This document shows, one piece after another, positions 1-6,254 of a stretch of 8,914 bases of DNA (its first letter is position 1; each line of letters opens with the position of its first letter). Below the pieces are notes generated by a model. That model was given only the letters and a program-made list of their open reading frames with translations. It had not been told where the DNA came from and did not search any database. Both the position numbers and the translations under genes were made by a program. The stretch is from Candidatus Equinaster intestinalis (GTDB taxonomy: Bacteria > Bacillota_A > Clostridia > Oscillospirales > Acutalibacteraceae): the NCBI GenBank assembly GCA_018065375.1, contig JAGHTJ010000073.1, positions 1-8,914 on the forward strand. The letters run 5' to 3'.

Positions 1-35
1 ACTATAACAAATTCCCGCAAAAAATGCAACTTATA

Positions 36-63
36 TTGACTTTTATTCCCACAAATGTATAAT
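36..63 (+). promoter_or_regulatory. Sigma-A type promoter of the beta-glucosidase gene
   Basis: A TTGACT -35 element (36-41) and a perfect TATAAT -10 element (58-63) are separated by 16 bp, with TG directly before the -10. Transcription should begin near 70, giving a leader of about 25 nt. I see no convincing catabolite-response (cre) site or operator in bases 1-93. Confidence 0.8.
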
Positions 64-79
64 GATTATAGAACTTAAA

Positions 80-85
80 AAGGAG
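80..85 (+). promoter_or_regulatory. Ribosome binding site deciding the GH1 start
   Basis: AAGGAG lies 8 nt before the ATG at 94. An in-frame GTG at 85 overlaps this site and would add three residues (MFF), but it would leave no ribosome site of its own, so the ATG at 94 is the better start. Confidence 0.85.
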
Positions 86-93
86 TGTTTTTT

Positions 94-1437
94 ATGGCAG
101 ATAAAATGGTTTTCGGCGTTGCTACCGCCTCTTATCAGATTGAAGGCGCGTATAATGAAGACGGCAAAGGTATGTCGATTTGGGACGATTATACCCATTC
201 GGGCTACTGTGACGGTGGATTTACCGGTGATGTTGCCTGCGACCATTATCACCGCTTTAAGGAAGATGTTAAGCTTATGGCGGAGCTCGGCATTGATGCT
301 TACCGTTTTTCGATTTCCTGGTCGAGAATTTTACCCGAGGGCATCGGAAAAGTTAATCAAAAAGGCATTGATTTTTACAATAATCTTATTGATTGCCTGC
401 TTGAGCACAACATTGCACCGTATATTACCCTGTTCCATTGGGATTATCCGAGTGCGCTCGAAAGACGCGGAGGTTGGAGAAGCCCCGAAAGCTCCGATTG
501 GTTCGAATACTATGCCGAAGTGGTTTTCAAAAACTTTTCGAACCGCGTAAAGCATTTTATCACCTTTAACGAGCCGCAGTGCTTTATATCAAGCGCATAT
601 ATAGGCGGCGGTCTTGCACCCGGTCTTAATATGTCGGAACACGATGTTTTGCCGATGGCTCACAATGTTCTTTTAGCACACGGCAAAGCTGTTAGAAAAC
701 TGCGCGAAACAGCGCCCGACTGTAAAATCGGCTACGCTCCCACAAGCAGCCCGTTTATTCCCTACTCTGACAGCAAAGAGCATATTGAAGCCGCAAGAAC
801 CGAATATTTTGCCATAAGAAATATGAATTGGAGCTGGAGCGTTACCTGGTGGAGCGACCCGATTTTCTTCGGCCACTATCCTTCCGATTTTGCGGAATTT
901 GAAGAGCTTGAAAAATATCTGCCCGCAAATTACAAAGAAGATATGAAAATAATCTCCGAACCTATCGACTTCTACTGCCAGAATATATATTTCGGACAAT
1001 TTATGAAGCCCGACGGAAAAGGCGGATACAAGGTTGTTCACGAGCCCGTAAATACCTCCCACACCGGAGTAAATTGGCCTGTTACCCCCGAGGCGCTTTA
1101 TTGGGGACCGAAATTCTTATACGAGAGATACAAGGTTCCGTTTATTATTTCCGAAAACGGAATGTCTTGCCACGATACAGTGTCGCTTGACGGCAAGGTG
1201 CACGACCCCAACCGCATAGATTACCTTGCGCGCTACTTAATAGAGCTTAACAAAGCAAAGGATGAGGGCGCAGATATCAGAGGATATTTCTGTTGGTCTA
1301 TGATGGATAACTTTGAATGGAAGCTCGGCTACACTCCGCGTTTCGGTTTGGTTTACACCAATTATGATACACTTGAGAGAATACCCAAAGATTCATATTA
1401 TTGGTACAGAGATTACATTAAAAACTATAATAAATAA
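94..1437 (+). CDS. GH1 family beta-glucosidase (cytoplasmic)
   Basis: A 447-residue glycoside hydrolase family 1 enzyme, the usual length for a single (beta/alpha)8 barrel. It is predicted to hydrolyse terminal beta-D-glucosides such as cellobiose by the retaining mechanism. The N-terminus has the family signature FGVATASYQIEGA (about residues 7-19). The acid/base glutamate is in TFNEP (E160) and the nucleophile in ISENGM (E354). Near the C-terminus NFEW (W409 precedes a few residues upstream; the motif ends about residue 409) is followed by a GYTPRFGLVY segment. NFEW is typical of enzymes acting on unphosphorylated sugars; 6-phospho-beta-glucosidases usually carry a Ser/Lys/Tyr phosphate-binding set there, which I do not see. 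There is no signal peptide, so it acts in the cytoplasm on imported disaccharides. It stands alone with its own promoter and terminator, and no transporter or PTS gene is in the window. Exact substrate (glucoside, galactoside or other) is uncertain; the family call is firm. Confidence 0.95.
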   Translation: MADKMVFGVATASYQIEGAYNEDGKGMSIWDDYTHSGYCDGGFTGDVACDHYHRFKEDVKLMAELGIDAYRFSISWSRILPEGIGKVNQKGIDFYNNLIDCLLEHNIAPYITLFHWDYPSALERRGGWRSPESSDWFEYYAEVVFKNFSNRVKHFITFNEPQCFISSAYIGGGLAPGLNMSEHDVLPMAHNVLLAHGKAVRKLRETAPDCKIGYAPTSSPFIPYSDSKEHIEAARTEYFAIRNMNWSWSVTWWSDPIFFGHYPSDFAEFEELEKYLPANYKEDMKIISEPIDFYCQNIYFGQFMKPDGKGGYKVVHEPVNTSHTGVNWPVTPEALYWGPKFLYERYKVPFIISENGMSCHDTVSLDGKVHDPNRIDYLARYLIELNKAKDEGADIRGYFCWSMMDNFEWKLGYTPRFGLVYTNYDTLERIPKDSYYWYRDYIKNYNK

Positions 1438-1441
1438 ATTA

Positions 1442-1472
1442 AAAGGCAGTCGAAAGACTGCCTTTATTTTTT
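1442..1472 (+). terminator. Bidirectional rho-independent terminator between GH1 gene and radA
   Basis: A perfect 10-bp stem (1442-1451 with 1456-1465) closes a GAAA tetraloop and is followed by ATTTTTT on the plus strand. Read on the minus strand the same hairpin (loop TTTC) ends in a T-rich run, TTTTAATTTATT, so it can also stop the convergent radA transcript that ends at 1478. Confidence 0.9.
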
Positions 1473-1477
1473 GTAAT

Positions 1478-2836
1478 TTATAATACAGCATTTATGGCTT
1501 CGGCAAGAGTTTTAACTCCGATAATTTCGATAGCCGTATTTTTGGGTATGTTTTTAAGATTGGCTTTCGGTATAACACAGCGCTTAAAGCCAAGCCGCTC
1601 GGCTTCTTTAATGCGGGATTCTGTTCGGGCAACAGCCCTGATTTCACCCGAAAGACCGATTTCGCCGAAGCAAACCGTTTCGTCATCAATAGGTGCATCT
1701 CTTAGCGACGACACAAGCGAGAGCGCCACTGCCAAATCAGCCGCCGGCTCCTCAAGATGCAGACCGCCAACGATATTTACATAGGCATCAAGATTTGAAA
1801 AATAGAGCCCCTGGCGTTTTTCGAGCACGGCGAGAATAAGATTAAGTCTGTTATAATCAAAGCCGGCAGAGGTTCTGCGGGGATTCCCGAAGCCGGTTGA
1901 GCTCACAAGCCCCTGAACCTCGGCAAGAATAGGTCTTGTTCCCTCGATAACGCTTGTTACGCAATCGCCCGAAACATTTTTAATTCTGCCCGAGAGAAGC
2001 ATTGCAGAGGGGTTTTCAACCTCCGAAAGTCCTGCATCGTTCATCTCGAAAACACCGATTTCGTTGGTGGAGCCAAAGCGGTTTTTAACGGCGCGCAAAA
2101 GCCTGTAAGCATGGTCGCTCTCACCCTCGAAATAAAGAACGGTATCAACAATATGCTCGAGAATTTTCGGTCCTGCAATATCGCCGCCCTTATTAACATG
2201 GCCGACAATAAATACGGGGATATCGAGACTTTTGCCTGTGGCAAGCAGCATTTTAGTGCACTCGCGCACCTGAACGATACTGCCCGAGGACGCCGACAGC
2301 TCGGAAAGATTCATAGTTTGAATTGAATCTATCATAACGAGATCCGGCTTATCGGATTTTATGTATTCGCAGATAACCTCAACATCGGTGTTTGTCATAA
2401 CATATAAATTCGGGTTTTCCACACCCAAACGCTGAGCGCGAAGTTTTATCTGCACTGCCGATTCTTCGCCCGATACATACAAAATTCTGAGCTTTTTAAG
2501 GGCATTGCACATCTGGAGCAATATTGTTGACTTACCGATACCGGGGTCACCGCTCAAAAGCACAACCGAGCCCTTTACTATACCGCCGCCGAGCACCCTG
2601 TCGAGCTCGCCCATACCGGTAACGAAGCGGTGCTCACTTGTAAGCGGAATATTATCTATTGTATTAACTGCAAAATCGTAGCTGACAGTGCGCTTTGCGG
2701 CAGATTTGGTATCAACCGCTATCACCTGCTCTTCAAATGTATTCCACTCGTTACACTGCGGGCATTTGCCTGCCCATTTAATGCTTTCGTAACCGCAGGA
2801 ATTACATACAAAAACCGTTTTTGCTTTGTTTGGCAT
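1478..2836 (-). CDS. radA: DNA repair protein RadA (Sms), branch-migration ATPase
   Basis: A 452-residue RadA, full length for the family. RadA is a RecA-like, DnaB-like hexameric ATPase that promotes branch migration of recombination intermediates. The N-terminal C4 zinc finger has cysteines 11, 14, 25 and 28 (CNSCGYES...CPQC). The RecA-like core has Walker A GDPGIGKST (96-104), Walker B ending in MID (168-170) and the RadA-specific KNRFG motif (251-255). The C-terminal Lon-protease-like domain is recognisable from NIVGGLHLEEPAADLAVALS (about 354-373) and GEIGLSGEIR (391-400). The start ATG has a GGGAAG-like ribosome site about 8 nt upstream. The upstream operon ends in a terminator, so radA is probably transcribed on its own. 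Nothing looks truncated or unusual. Confidence 0.97.
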   Translation of the reverse strand: MPNKAKTVFVCNSCGYESIKWAGKCPQCNEWNTFEEQVIAVDTKSAAKRTVSYDFAVNTIDNIPLTSEHRFVTGMGELDRVLGGGIVKGSVVLLSGDPGIGKSTILLQMCNALKKLRILYVSGEESAVQIKLRAQRLGVENPNLYVMTNTDVEVICEYIKSDKPDLVMIDSIQTMNLSELSASSGSIVQVRECTKMLLATGKSLDIPVFIVGHVNKGGDIAGPKILEHIVDTVLYFEGESDHAYRLLRAVKNRFGSTNEIGVFEMNDAGLSEVENPSAMLLSGRIKNVSGDCVTSVIEGTRPILAEVQGLVSSTGFGNPRRTSAGFDYNRLNLILAVLEKRQGLYFSNLDAYVNIVGGLHLEEPAADLAVALSLVSSLRDAPIDDETVCFGEIGLSGEIRAVARTESRIKEAERLGFKRCVIPKANLKNIPKNTAIEIIGVKTLAEAINAVL

Positions 2837-2858
2837 AATTACACTTCCCGTATTAAAA

Positions 2859-2896
2859 AAGCTTCAGCGAAATGTATAAACAGTTTGCTGAAGCTT
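2859..2896 (-). terminator. Rho-independent terminator of the partner-switch operon
   Basis: On the minus strand, 4 nt after the HATPase stop codon, AAGCTTCAGC pairs perfectly with GCTGAAGCTT across an 18-nt loop (2859-2868 with 2887-2896), and a T run follows (complement of 2855-2860). It separates the partner-switch operon from radA. Confidence 0.85.
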
Positions 2897-2904
2897 AAAA
2901 TCAA
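2875..2904 (-). promoter_or_regulatory. Possible weak radA promoter inside the upstream terminator
   Basis: Minus-strand TTGATT (2899-2904) and TTTATA (2875-2880) are 18 bp apart and would start transcription near 2868, about 30 nt before the radA ATG. The -10 matches poorly, and the elements overlap the terminator arms. radA could instead depend on readthrough or on an unrecognised promoter. Confidence 0.25.
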
Positions 2905-3308
2905 AGATGCTTTTTAATTTTTAATATATTCTGACCGTCCTTATATTCATAAGTAACATCGTCCATTGTCTTTTTTACCATATAAATACCGAGACCGCCT
3001 ATGCCGCGTTCTTCAGCCGAAAGGGTTATATCGGGGTCTGCCTTAGCGAGCGGGTCATAAGGCACGCCGTTATCAATAAACGAAATGTTTACGGCGAGCG
3101 GGTCCTCAATCACCTCAACCCGCACGGTTGCCCTGCCTATCTCAGGATTATATGCATAGTAAGCAATGTTGCTGAAAAGCTCATCTATTGCCACATCTAT
3201 CTGCATTTGAGCCTTCATAGGGCAATCGAGCTCTTCAAGCTGCTGATTTACAAACTCGGTAACAGTATCGATATTTTCAATAGTAGCTTCAACGTTTAAT
3301 TCTTTCAT
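2901..3308 (-). CDS. RsbW/SpoIIAB-like anti-sigma factor, serine-protein kinase
   Basis: A 135-residue single-domain GHKL ATPase of the HATPase_c_2 type, the size of RsbW and SpoIIAB. The N box IDELFSNI gives E43 and N47 for Mg-ATP binding, the G1 box is FIDNG (D79 to G81), and the G2 box is RGIGGLGIYMVK (101-112). Members bind a partner protein, classically a sigma factor, and phosphorylate a serine on the cognate STAS antagonist to switch partners. The gene lies 12 nt after the STAS gene, with an AAAGGCGG ribosome site in the gap, so the two are co-transcribed and probably form the pair. No sigma factor gene follows: a terminator comes directly after the stop codon. The target is therefore unknown. 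The gene is not named because RsbW, SpoIIAB and clade-specific paralogues cannot be told apart here. Confidence 0.88.
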   Translation of the reverse strand: MKELNVEATIENIDTVTEFVNQQLEELDCPMKAQMQIDVAIDELFSNIAYYAYNPEIGRATVRVEVIEDPLAVNISFIDNGVPYDPLAKADPDITLSAEERGIGGLGIYMVKKTMDDVTYEYKDGQNILKIKKHL

Positions 3309-3320
3309 AATTAACCGCCT

Positions 3321-3617
3321 TTATTGTATTGTTAAAATATCCGAAAATCCTGTTATTTCAAAAACCTCGTTAATATCATCGTTAACATTGGTGATAACCA
3401 TGCTGCCCTGCTTGTTCATAATTTTCTGAGCCATAAGCAATACACGAAGGCCTGCAGACGAAACATACTCAAGCTTTGCAAAATCTAAGGTAAGGTCTGT
3501 AATACCTTCGATAGAATCTTTAATTTCATCTTCAAGCTGGGGTGCAGTTGTGGTATCCAATCTGCCTATAACCGAAATTACAAGAGCATTACCGTTGTTT
3601 TCTTTTAAGATTTCCAT
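3321..3617 (-). CDS. STAS-domain anti-sigma factor antagonist (RsbV/SpoIIAA-like)
   Basis: A 98-residue single STAS domain. It has the early IGRLDTTTAPQLEDEI segment (17-32) and the phosphorylation-loop motif YVSSAGLRVLL (51-61). By alignment with SpoIIAA Ser58 (in MDSSGLG), Ser54 is the likely phospho-acceptor. The aspartate normally before it is replaced by serine (S53). When unphosphorylated, such proteins bind the HATPase anti-sigma factor and free its target. It is the first gene of a two-gene operon. The ribosome site GAAGGGAAG lies about 7 nt before the ATG, and a clear promoter is upstream. It could belong to a sporulation, stress or cell-envelope switch; the sequence does not say which. 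Confidence 0.9.
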   Translation of the reverse strand: MEILKENNGNALVISVIGRLDTTTAPQLEDEIKDSIEGITDLTLDFAKLEYVSSAGLRVLLMAQKIMNKQGSMVITNVNDDINEVFEITGFSDILTIQ

Positions 3618-3653
3618 AATAGTCTTCCCTTCAAAAACTTAATTATTTATTAT

Positions 3654-3682
3654 ATTCTAACATACTGTATATAATATTACAA
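3654..3682 (-). promoter_or_regulatory. Extended -10 promoter of the partner-switch operon
   Basis: On the minus strand TTGTAA (3677-3682) and TAGAAT (3654-3659) are 17 bp apart, and a TG one base before the -10 gives an extended -10 (TGTTAGAAT). Transcription should begin near 3647, giving a leader of about 30 nt. The pattern fits the housekeeping sigma factor. Confidence 0.65.
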
Positions 3683-3693
3683 GAGAAAAATGC

Positions 3694-3721
3694 AAAAAAC
3701 TGTACCGAAGTACAGTTTTTT
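3694..3721 (-). terminator. UUCG-tetraloop terminator after the PHP phosphatase gene
   Basis: A perfect 12-bp stem (3694-3705 with 3710-3721) closes a 4-nt loop. On the minus strand the loop is C(TTCG)G, the very stable UUCG tetraloop, and the 3' arm ends in TTTTTT. It lies about 90 nt after the stop of the phosphatase gene and just before the partner-switch promoter. The A/T arms would also give a T run on the plus strand, but no plus-strand gene ends nearby. Confidence 0.82.
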
Positions 3722-3759
3722 TACTTTTATGATAAAGATTTCAGATAATTTGCCTTTGC

Positions 3760-3775
3760 TTCATCCCGGGATGAA
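3760..3775. repeat. Perfect 16-bp palindrome between the PHP and STAS genes
   Basis: TTCATCCCGGGATGAA is its own reverse complement. In RNA it could form a 6-bp stem with a CCGG loop, but there is no T run after it, so it is not a terminator. It lies in the 3' untranslated region of the phosphatase gene, about 78 bp upstream of the partner-switch -35 element. It could be a dimeric-protein binding site; no function is shown. Confidence 0.55.
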
Positions 3776-3811
3776 CACAGGAGAAATAATAACCCTGAAT
3801 ATATAAGAGTT

Positions 3812-4558
3812 TTATTTTATATATTTACTGTATTTTCCAAAATCGAAGCAGAGCTGATTTGCCTTATGGCTATCACCCGAAAGTATGAACCTACCGCCCC
3901 GATTTTTAATATACTCGTATATTTCGCGAGATGGATACGGTGTAGTTTTATGACCTCGGGAAACAGCACCCGTATTTATTTCGAAAACCCTGTTCGTTTT
4001 AAGCAGCTTATCTGCCGACTTTTGCCAAGCGGCTCGATAGCGCTCGCAAGACTCATCGAAAAAGTGATACTTCTCGTTATACTTTGTAATCAAATCAAAA
4101 TGACCGATAATATCGGGGTTGAATTTTTTTGCCAAATCGCCTACGAGCTCAAAATAGCTCTCGGCAAGTGTATAAAAATCTCCGCCGAAGTGAATACCGA
4201 CATCCCTTTTAAGTCTATCGGCACCGGCATCAACGGGAATATACAAGCCGTCTTTGAATACATAGTGCACCGAGCCGATAATATAATCGAGTCTGCTATC
4301 GGGCGCAGGAGAAAAATAATCCTGCTCCAAGCCGCAAAGCACCTTGATTTTGCCTGCGTATTCCTTTTCAAGTGCCGAAATTTCGGCATAGTAGCCCTCA
4401 AAATCTTTAATGCAGGGCTCAGTGTCAAAAAAGGTATAAGAATGCTCCGAAAATCCGATTTCGGTAAGCCCCAGAGATATCGCCGTTTCAATTATCTCGC
4501 GCGGAGAAGCATCCCCGTCGCTGAAAACAGAGTGAACATGATAATCAAATTTCTGCAT
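3812..4558 (-). CDS. PHP-family histidinol-phosphatase (HisK type)
   Basis: A 248-residue PHP-domain metal-dependent phosphoesterase, close to the length of the Bacillus YtvP/HisK type of histidinol-phosphatase, which converts L-histidinol phosphate to L-histidinol in histidine synthesis. Metal-binding motifs appear in order: HVHSVFSDG (H7, H9, D14), GFSEHS (H39), GLEQDYF (E78), GSVHYV (H98), IGHFDL (H153) and SGDSHK (D229, H231). The segment FEINTGAVSRG (192-202) also fits the family. It starts 56 nt after the aminotransferase stop, with an AGAGGAAAA ribosome site, and an intervening hairpin probably reduces or stops readthrough. No other his genes are in the window. The phosphoesterase fold is certain; histidinol phosphate as substrate is likely but not proven. 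Confidence 0.85.
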   Translation of the reverse strand: MQKFDYHVHSVFSDGDASPREIIETAISLGLTEIGFSEHSYTFFDTEPCIKDFEGYYAEISALEKEYAGKIKVLCGLEQDYFSPAPDSRLDYIIGSVHYVFKDGLYIPVDAGADRLKRDVGIHFGGDFYTLAESYFELVGDLAKKFNPDIIGHFDLITKYNEKYHFFDESCERYRAAWQKSADKLLKTNRVFEINTGAVSRGHKTTPYPSREIYEYIKNRGGRFILSGDSHKANQLCFDFGKYSKYIK

Positions 4559-4574
4559 ATTTTCCTCTTAATAA

Positions 4575-4608
4575 AACAAAACCGATTGCATTAACAATCA
4601 GTTTTGCT
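4575..4608 (-). terminator. Probable terminator or attenuating hairpin after the aminotransferase gene
   Basis: On the minus strand a 14-bp stem with two G-T wobbles (4575-4588 with 4595-4608) and a 6-nt loop begins 6 nt after the aminotransferase stop. It is followed by a short T-rich run (TTTTATTA, partly in the stem), then the phosphatase ribosome site. The weak T run suggests incomplete termination, so some transcript may continue into the phosphatase gene. Confidence 0.65.
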
Positions 4609-4614
4609 TAAAAA

Positions 4615-5802
4615 TTATAATATTTCGCCGAAAAGCTCGCCTAAGCGGCGGATGCCCTCGGTAATCTTTTCATCACTCATTGTAGAGTAATTAAGGCGGA
4701 GTGTACTGCAGGGCTTATCCATATCGGTCATAAATGTGTTGCCCGGAACATAAGCAACTTTTTTCTCAATCGCTTTTTTTGAAAGCGCAAAGGTATCTAT
4801 GCCGTGGCCTAAATCACACCAGATAAAAAGTCCGCCCTCGGGTCTTGTAAAATAGGTATCCTTTGGGAAATACTGTTCCATAGCGGAAAGCATGGTTGAG
4901 CATTTATGCTTATAATTTGCGCGCATTTTTACTATTGCCGCATCAATATCGTATTTTTCAAGATACTCATTTGCAAGCAGTTGAGTAAGCATAGGTGTAT
5001 GAACATCGGAAACCTGCTTGGCAATAACAATCTTTTGAATAACCTCTTTATTGGCGCACAGGAAACCAAGGCGAAGACCCGGAGATAAAATCTTTGAAAA
5101 AGAGCCGCTGTAAATTACAATACCGTCGGTATCCATAGATTTTATTGTGGGGGTTTTAACGCCGTTAAAGGTTAACTCGCCATAGGGGTTATCCTCAAGA
5201 ATAAGCACACCGTATTTTTTGGCGAGGTCATATACCTGCTTACGCTTTTGGACGCTCATTGTAACGCCCATCGGGTTTTGGAAGGTGGGTATTGTATAAA
5301 TAAAGCGAACATTTTTGGATGTCTTAAGCTTTTCCTCAAGAATATCGATATCCATACCGTCTTCTTTAAGCGGAACGCCGACAAGATTTGCGCCGTAAGA
5401 ACGGAAAGCATTTGTAGCGCCGATAAAGCTCGGCTCCTCAACTATAATGGTATCGCCCTCATTTAACAGCACCTTTACAGTGAGCTCTATTCCCTGCTGA
5501 CCGCCCGAAACAACAATAAGGTCATCATCTTCGGTTCCGATATTTTCACCTTTTTTAAGGCGCTCTTTTATCTTTTCGCGCAGCGGCATATAGCCCTCGG
5601 TTATACCGTACTGCAAAGCAAGAACGGGCTGCTCCCTTAAAATTCTTTCGGCAATTTCAGACAGCTCTTTACCGGGGAAAAGCTCAGGTGCGGGGTTGCC
5701 GCCCGCAAGAGAAATAACCTCGGGGTCAGATGTGTATTTGAAGATTTCTCTTATGGCGGAGCCGCGCATTTTGCTCATTCTGTTTGATATTGTATATTCC
5801 AT
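4615..5802 (-). CDS. PLP-dependent class I/II aminotransferase (aromatic/2-aminoadipate type)
   Basis: A 395-residue fold-type I aminotransferase resembling the LysN/Aro8/2-aminoadipate group, which commonly accepts aromatic, branched or long-chain amino acids. Visible features are SLAGGNPAPELFP (31-43), LQYGITEGYMPLRE (63-76), the PLP-phosphate loop SGGQQGIEL (99-107), FQNPMG (N176), LEDNPYGEL (D204, Y207), the Schiff-base lysine K237 in SGSFSKILSPGLRLGF, and a C-terminal LRLNYS for the substrate carboxylate. There is no N-terminal GntR domain, so it is not a MocR regulator. It is the last gene of the operon. Its AGGCG ribosome site overlaps the TGA stop of the ACT gene, which implies translational coupling. 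Next to iorAB and paaK, the likely job is to exchange aromatic amino acids with arylpyruvates. The fold is certain; the substrate is inferred from context. Confidence 0.9.
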   Translation of the reverse strand: MEYTISNRMSKMRGSAIREIFKYTSDPEVISLAGGNPAPELFPGKELSEIAERILREQPVLALQYGITEGYMPLREKIKERLKKGENIGTEDDDLIVVSGGQQGIELTVKVLLNEGDTIIVEEPSFIGATNAFRSYGANLVGVPLKEDGMDIDILEEKLKTSKNVRFIYTIPTFQNPMGVTMSVQKRKQVYDLAKKYGVLILEDNPYGELTFNGVKTPTIKSMDTDGIVIYSGSFSKILSPGLRLGFLCANKEVIQKIVIAKQVSDVHTPMLTQLLANEYLEKYDIDAAIVKMRANYKHKCSTMLSAMEQYFPKDTYFTRPEGGLFIWCDLGHGIDTFALSKKAIEKKVAYVPGNTFMTDMDKPCSTLRLNYSTMSDEKITEGIRRLGELFGEIL

Positions 5803-5811
5803 ACTATCGCC

Positions 5812-6243
5812 TCAAATTCTGTAAACATCTGCGGGATTTATCTCCGCATAACCGTTTTCTTTCAATACTTCTTCTGCCTTCTCGTGATTATCTGTGCGGA
5901 CAATCATAAGCGCCTTGCCGCTCACCTTACCCACAAAGGCATAAAGATATTCAACATTTAACTGTTTTTCCGCCAAAACCTTGAGTATACCTACCGAGCC
6001 GCCCGGAACATCATTGAGCGCAACGGCGTTTACATGGTTTCTTTTAACGATAACGCCCGATTCCATTAATACATCTCTCGCCTTATCGGGGCTATCAACA
6101 ATTAATCTTAAAATGCCGTATTCTTCGGCATCCGCCAAGGAAAGTGCGCTGATGTCAATACCGTTATTTGCAAGAATCTCTGTTATAGCACAAAGTCTGC
6201 CGGGTTTGTTTTCTACGAAAACCGATAACTGTGTAATAATCAT
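5812..6243 (-). CDS. Tandem ACT-domain protein, probable amino acid sensor
   Basis: A 143-residue protein made of two ACT domains and nothing else. The first (about 1-68) opens with ITQLSVFVENKPGRLCAITEILANNGIDI; the second (about 70-140) has the glycine-containing GGSVGILKVLAEKQLNVEYLYAF and ends in DVYRI. ACT domains usually dimerise and bind amino acids at the interface to control a partner enzyme. No catalytic domain is present. It begins 11 nt after paaK with a strong AAGGAGG ribosome site and runs into the aminotransferase gene. Similar stand-alone ACT proteins are commonly seen beside iorAB and paaK genes. The partner and ligand are unknown; an aromatic amino acid regulating the ligase, the oxidoreductase or the aminotransferase is a reasonable inference. 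Confidence 0.88.
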   Translation of the reverse strand: MIITQLSVFVENKPGRLCAITEILANNGIDISALSLADAEEYGILRLIVDSPDKARDVLMESGVIVKRNHVNAVALNDVPGGSVGILKVLAEKQLNVEYLYAFVGKVSGKALMIVRTDNHEKAEEVLKENGYAEINPADVYRI

Positions 6244-6254
6244 ACGAAACCTCC

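Noticed and set aside
85..93. Upstream GTG start for the GH1 gene, and the matching GTG at 8875 for iorB
   Set aside because: Both overlap the Shine-Dalgarno sequence of an ATG nine bases downstream and add only MFF, so the ATG starts are preferred.
673..1062. 129-residue minus-strand open frame inside the GH1 gene
   Set aside because: It lies wholly antisense to a well-conserved glycoside hydrolase, has no ribosome site, and its composition is that expected of a shadow frame.
94..1437. 6-phospho-beta-glucosidase (PTS-linked) for the GH1 gene
   Set aside because: The C-terminal segment is NFEW...GYTPRFG, typical of enzymes for unphosphorylated glucosides, and no PTS gene is nearby.
2901..3617. 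The spoIIA sporulation operon
   Set aside because: There is no sigma-F gene after the HATPase gene: a terminator follows its stop codon directly, so a specific SpoIIA name is not supported.
3866..4594. 242-residue plus-strand open frame opposite the phosphatase gene
   Set aside because: It is almost as long as the real gene but resembles no family, and the opposite strand carries all PHP metal-binding motifs in order. It is an antisense shadow.
4615..5802. MocR/GntR-type transcriptional regulator, which shares the aminotransferase fold
   Set aside because: The protein begins directly with the aminotransferase domain and has no N-terminal winged-helix region.
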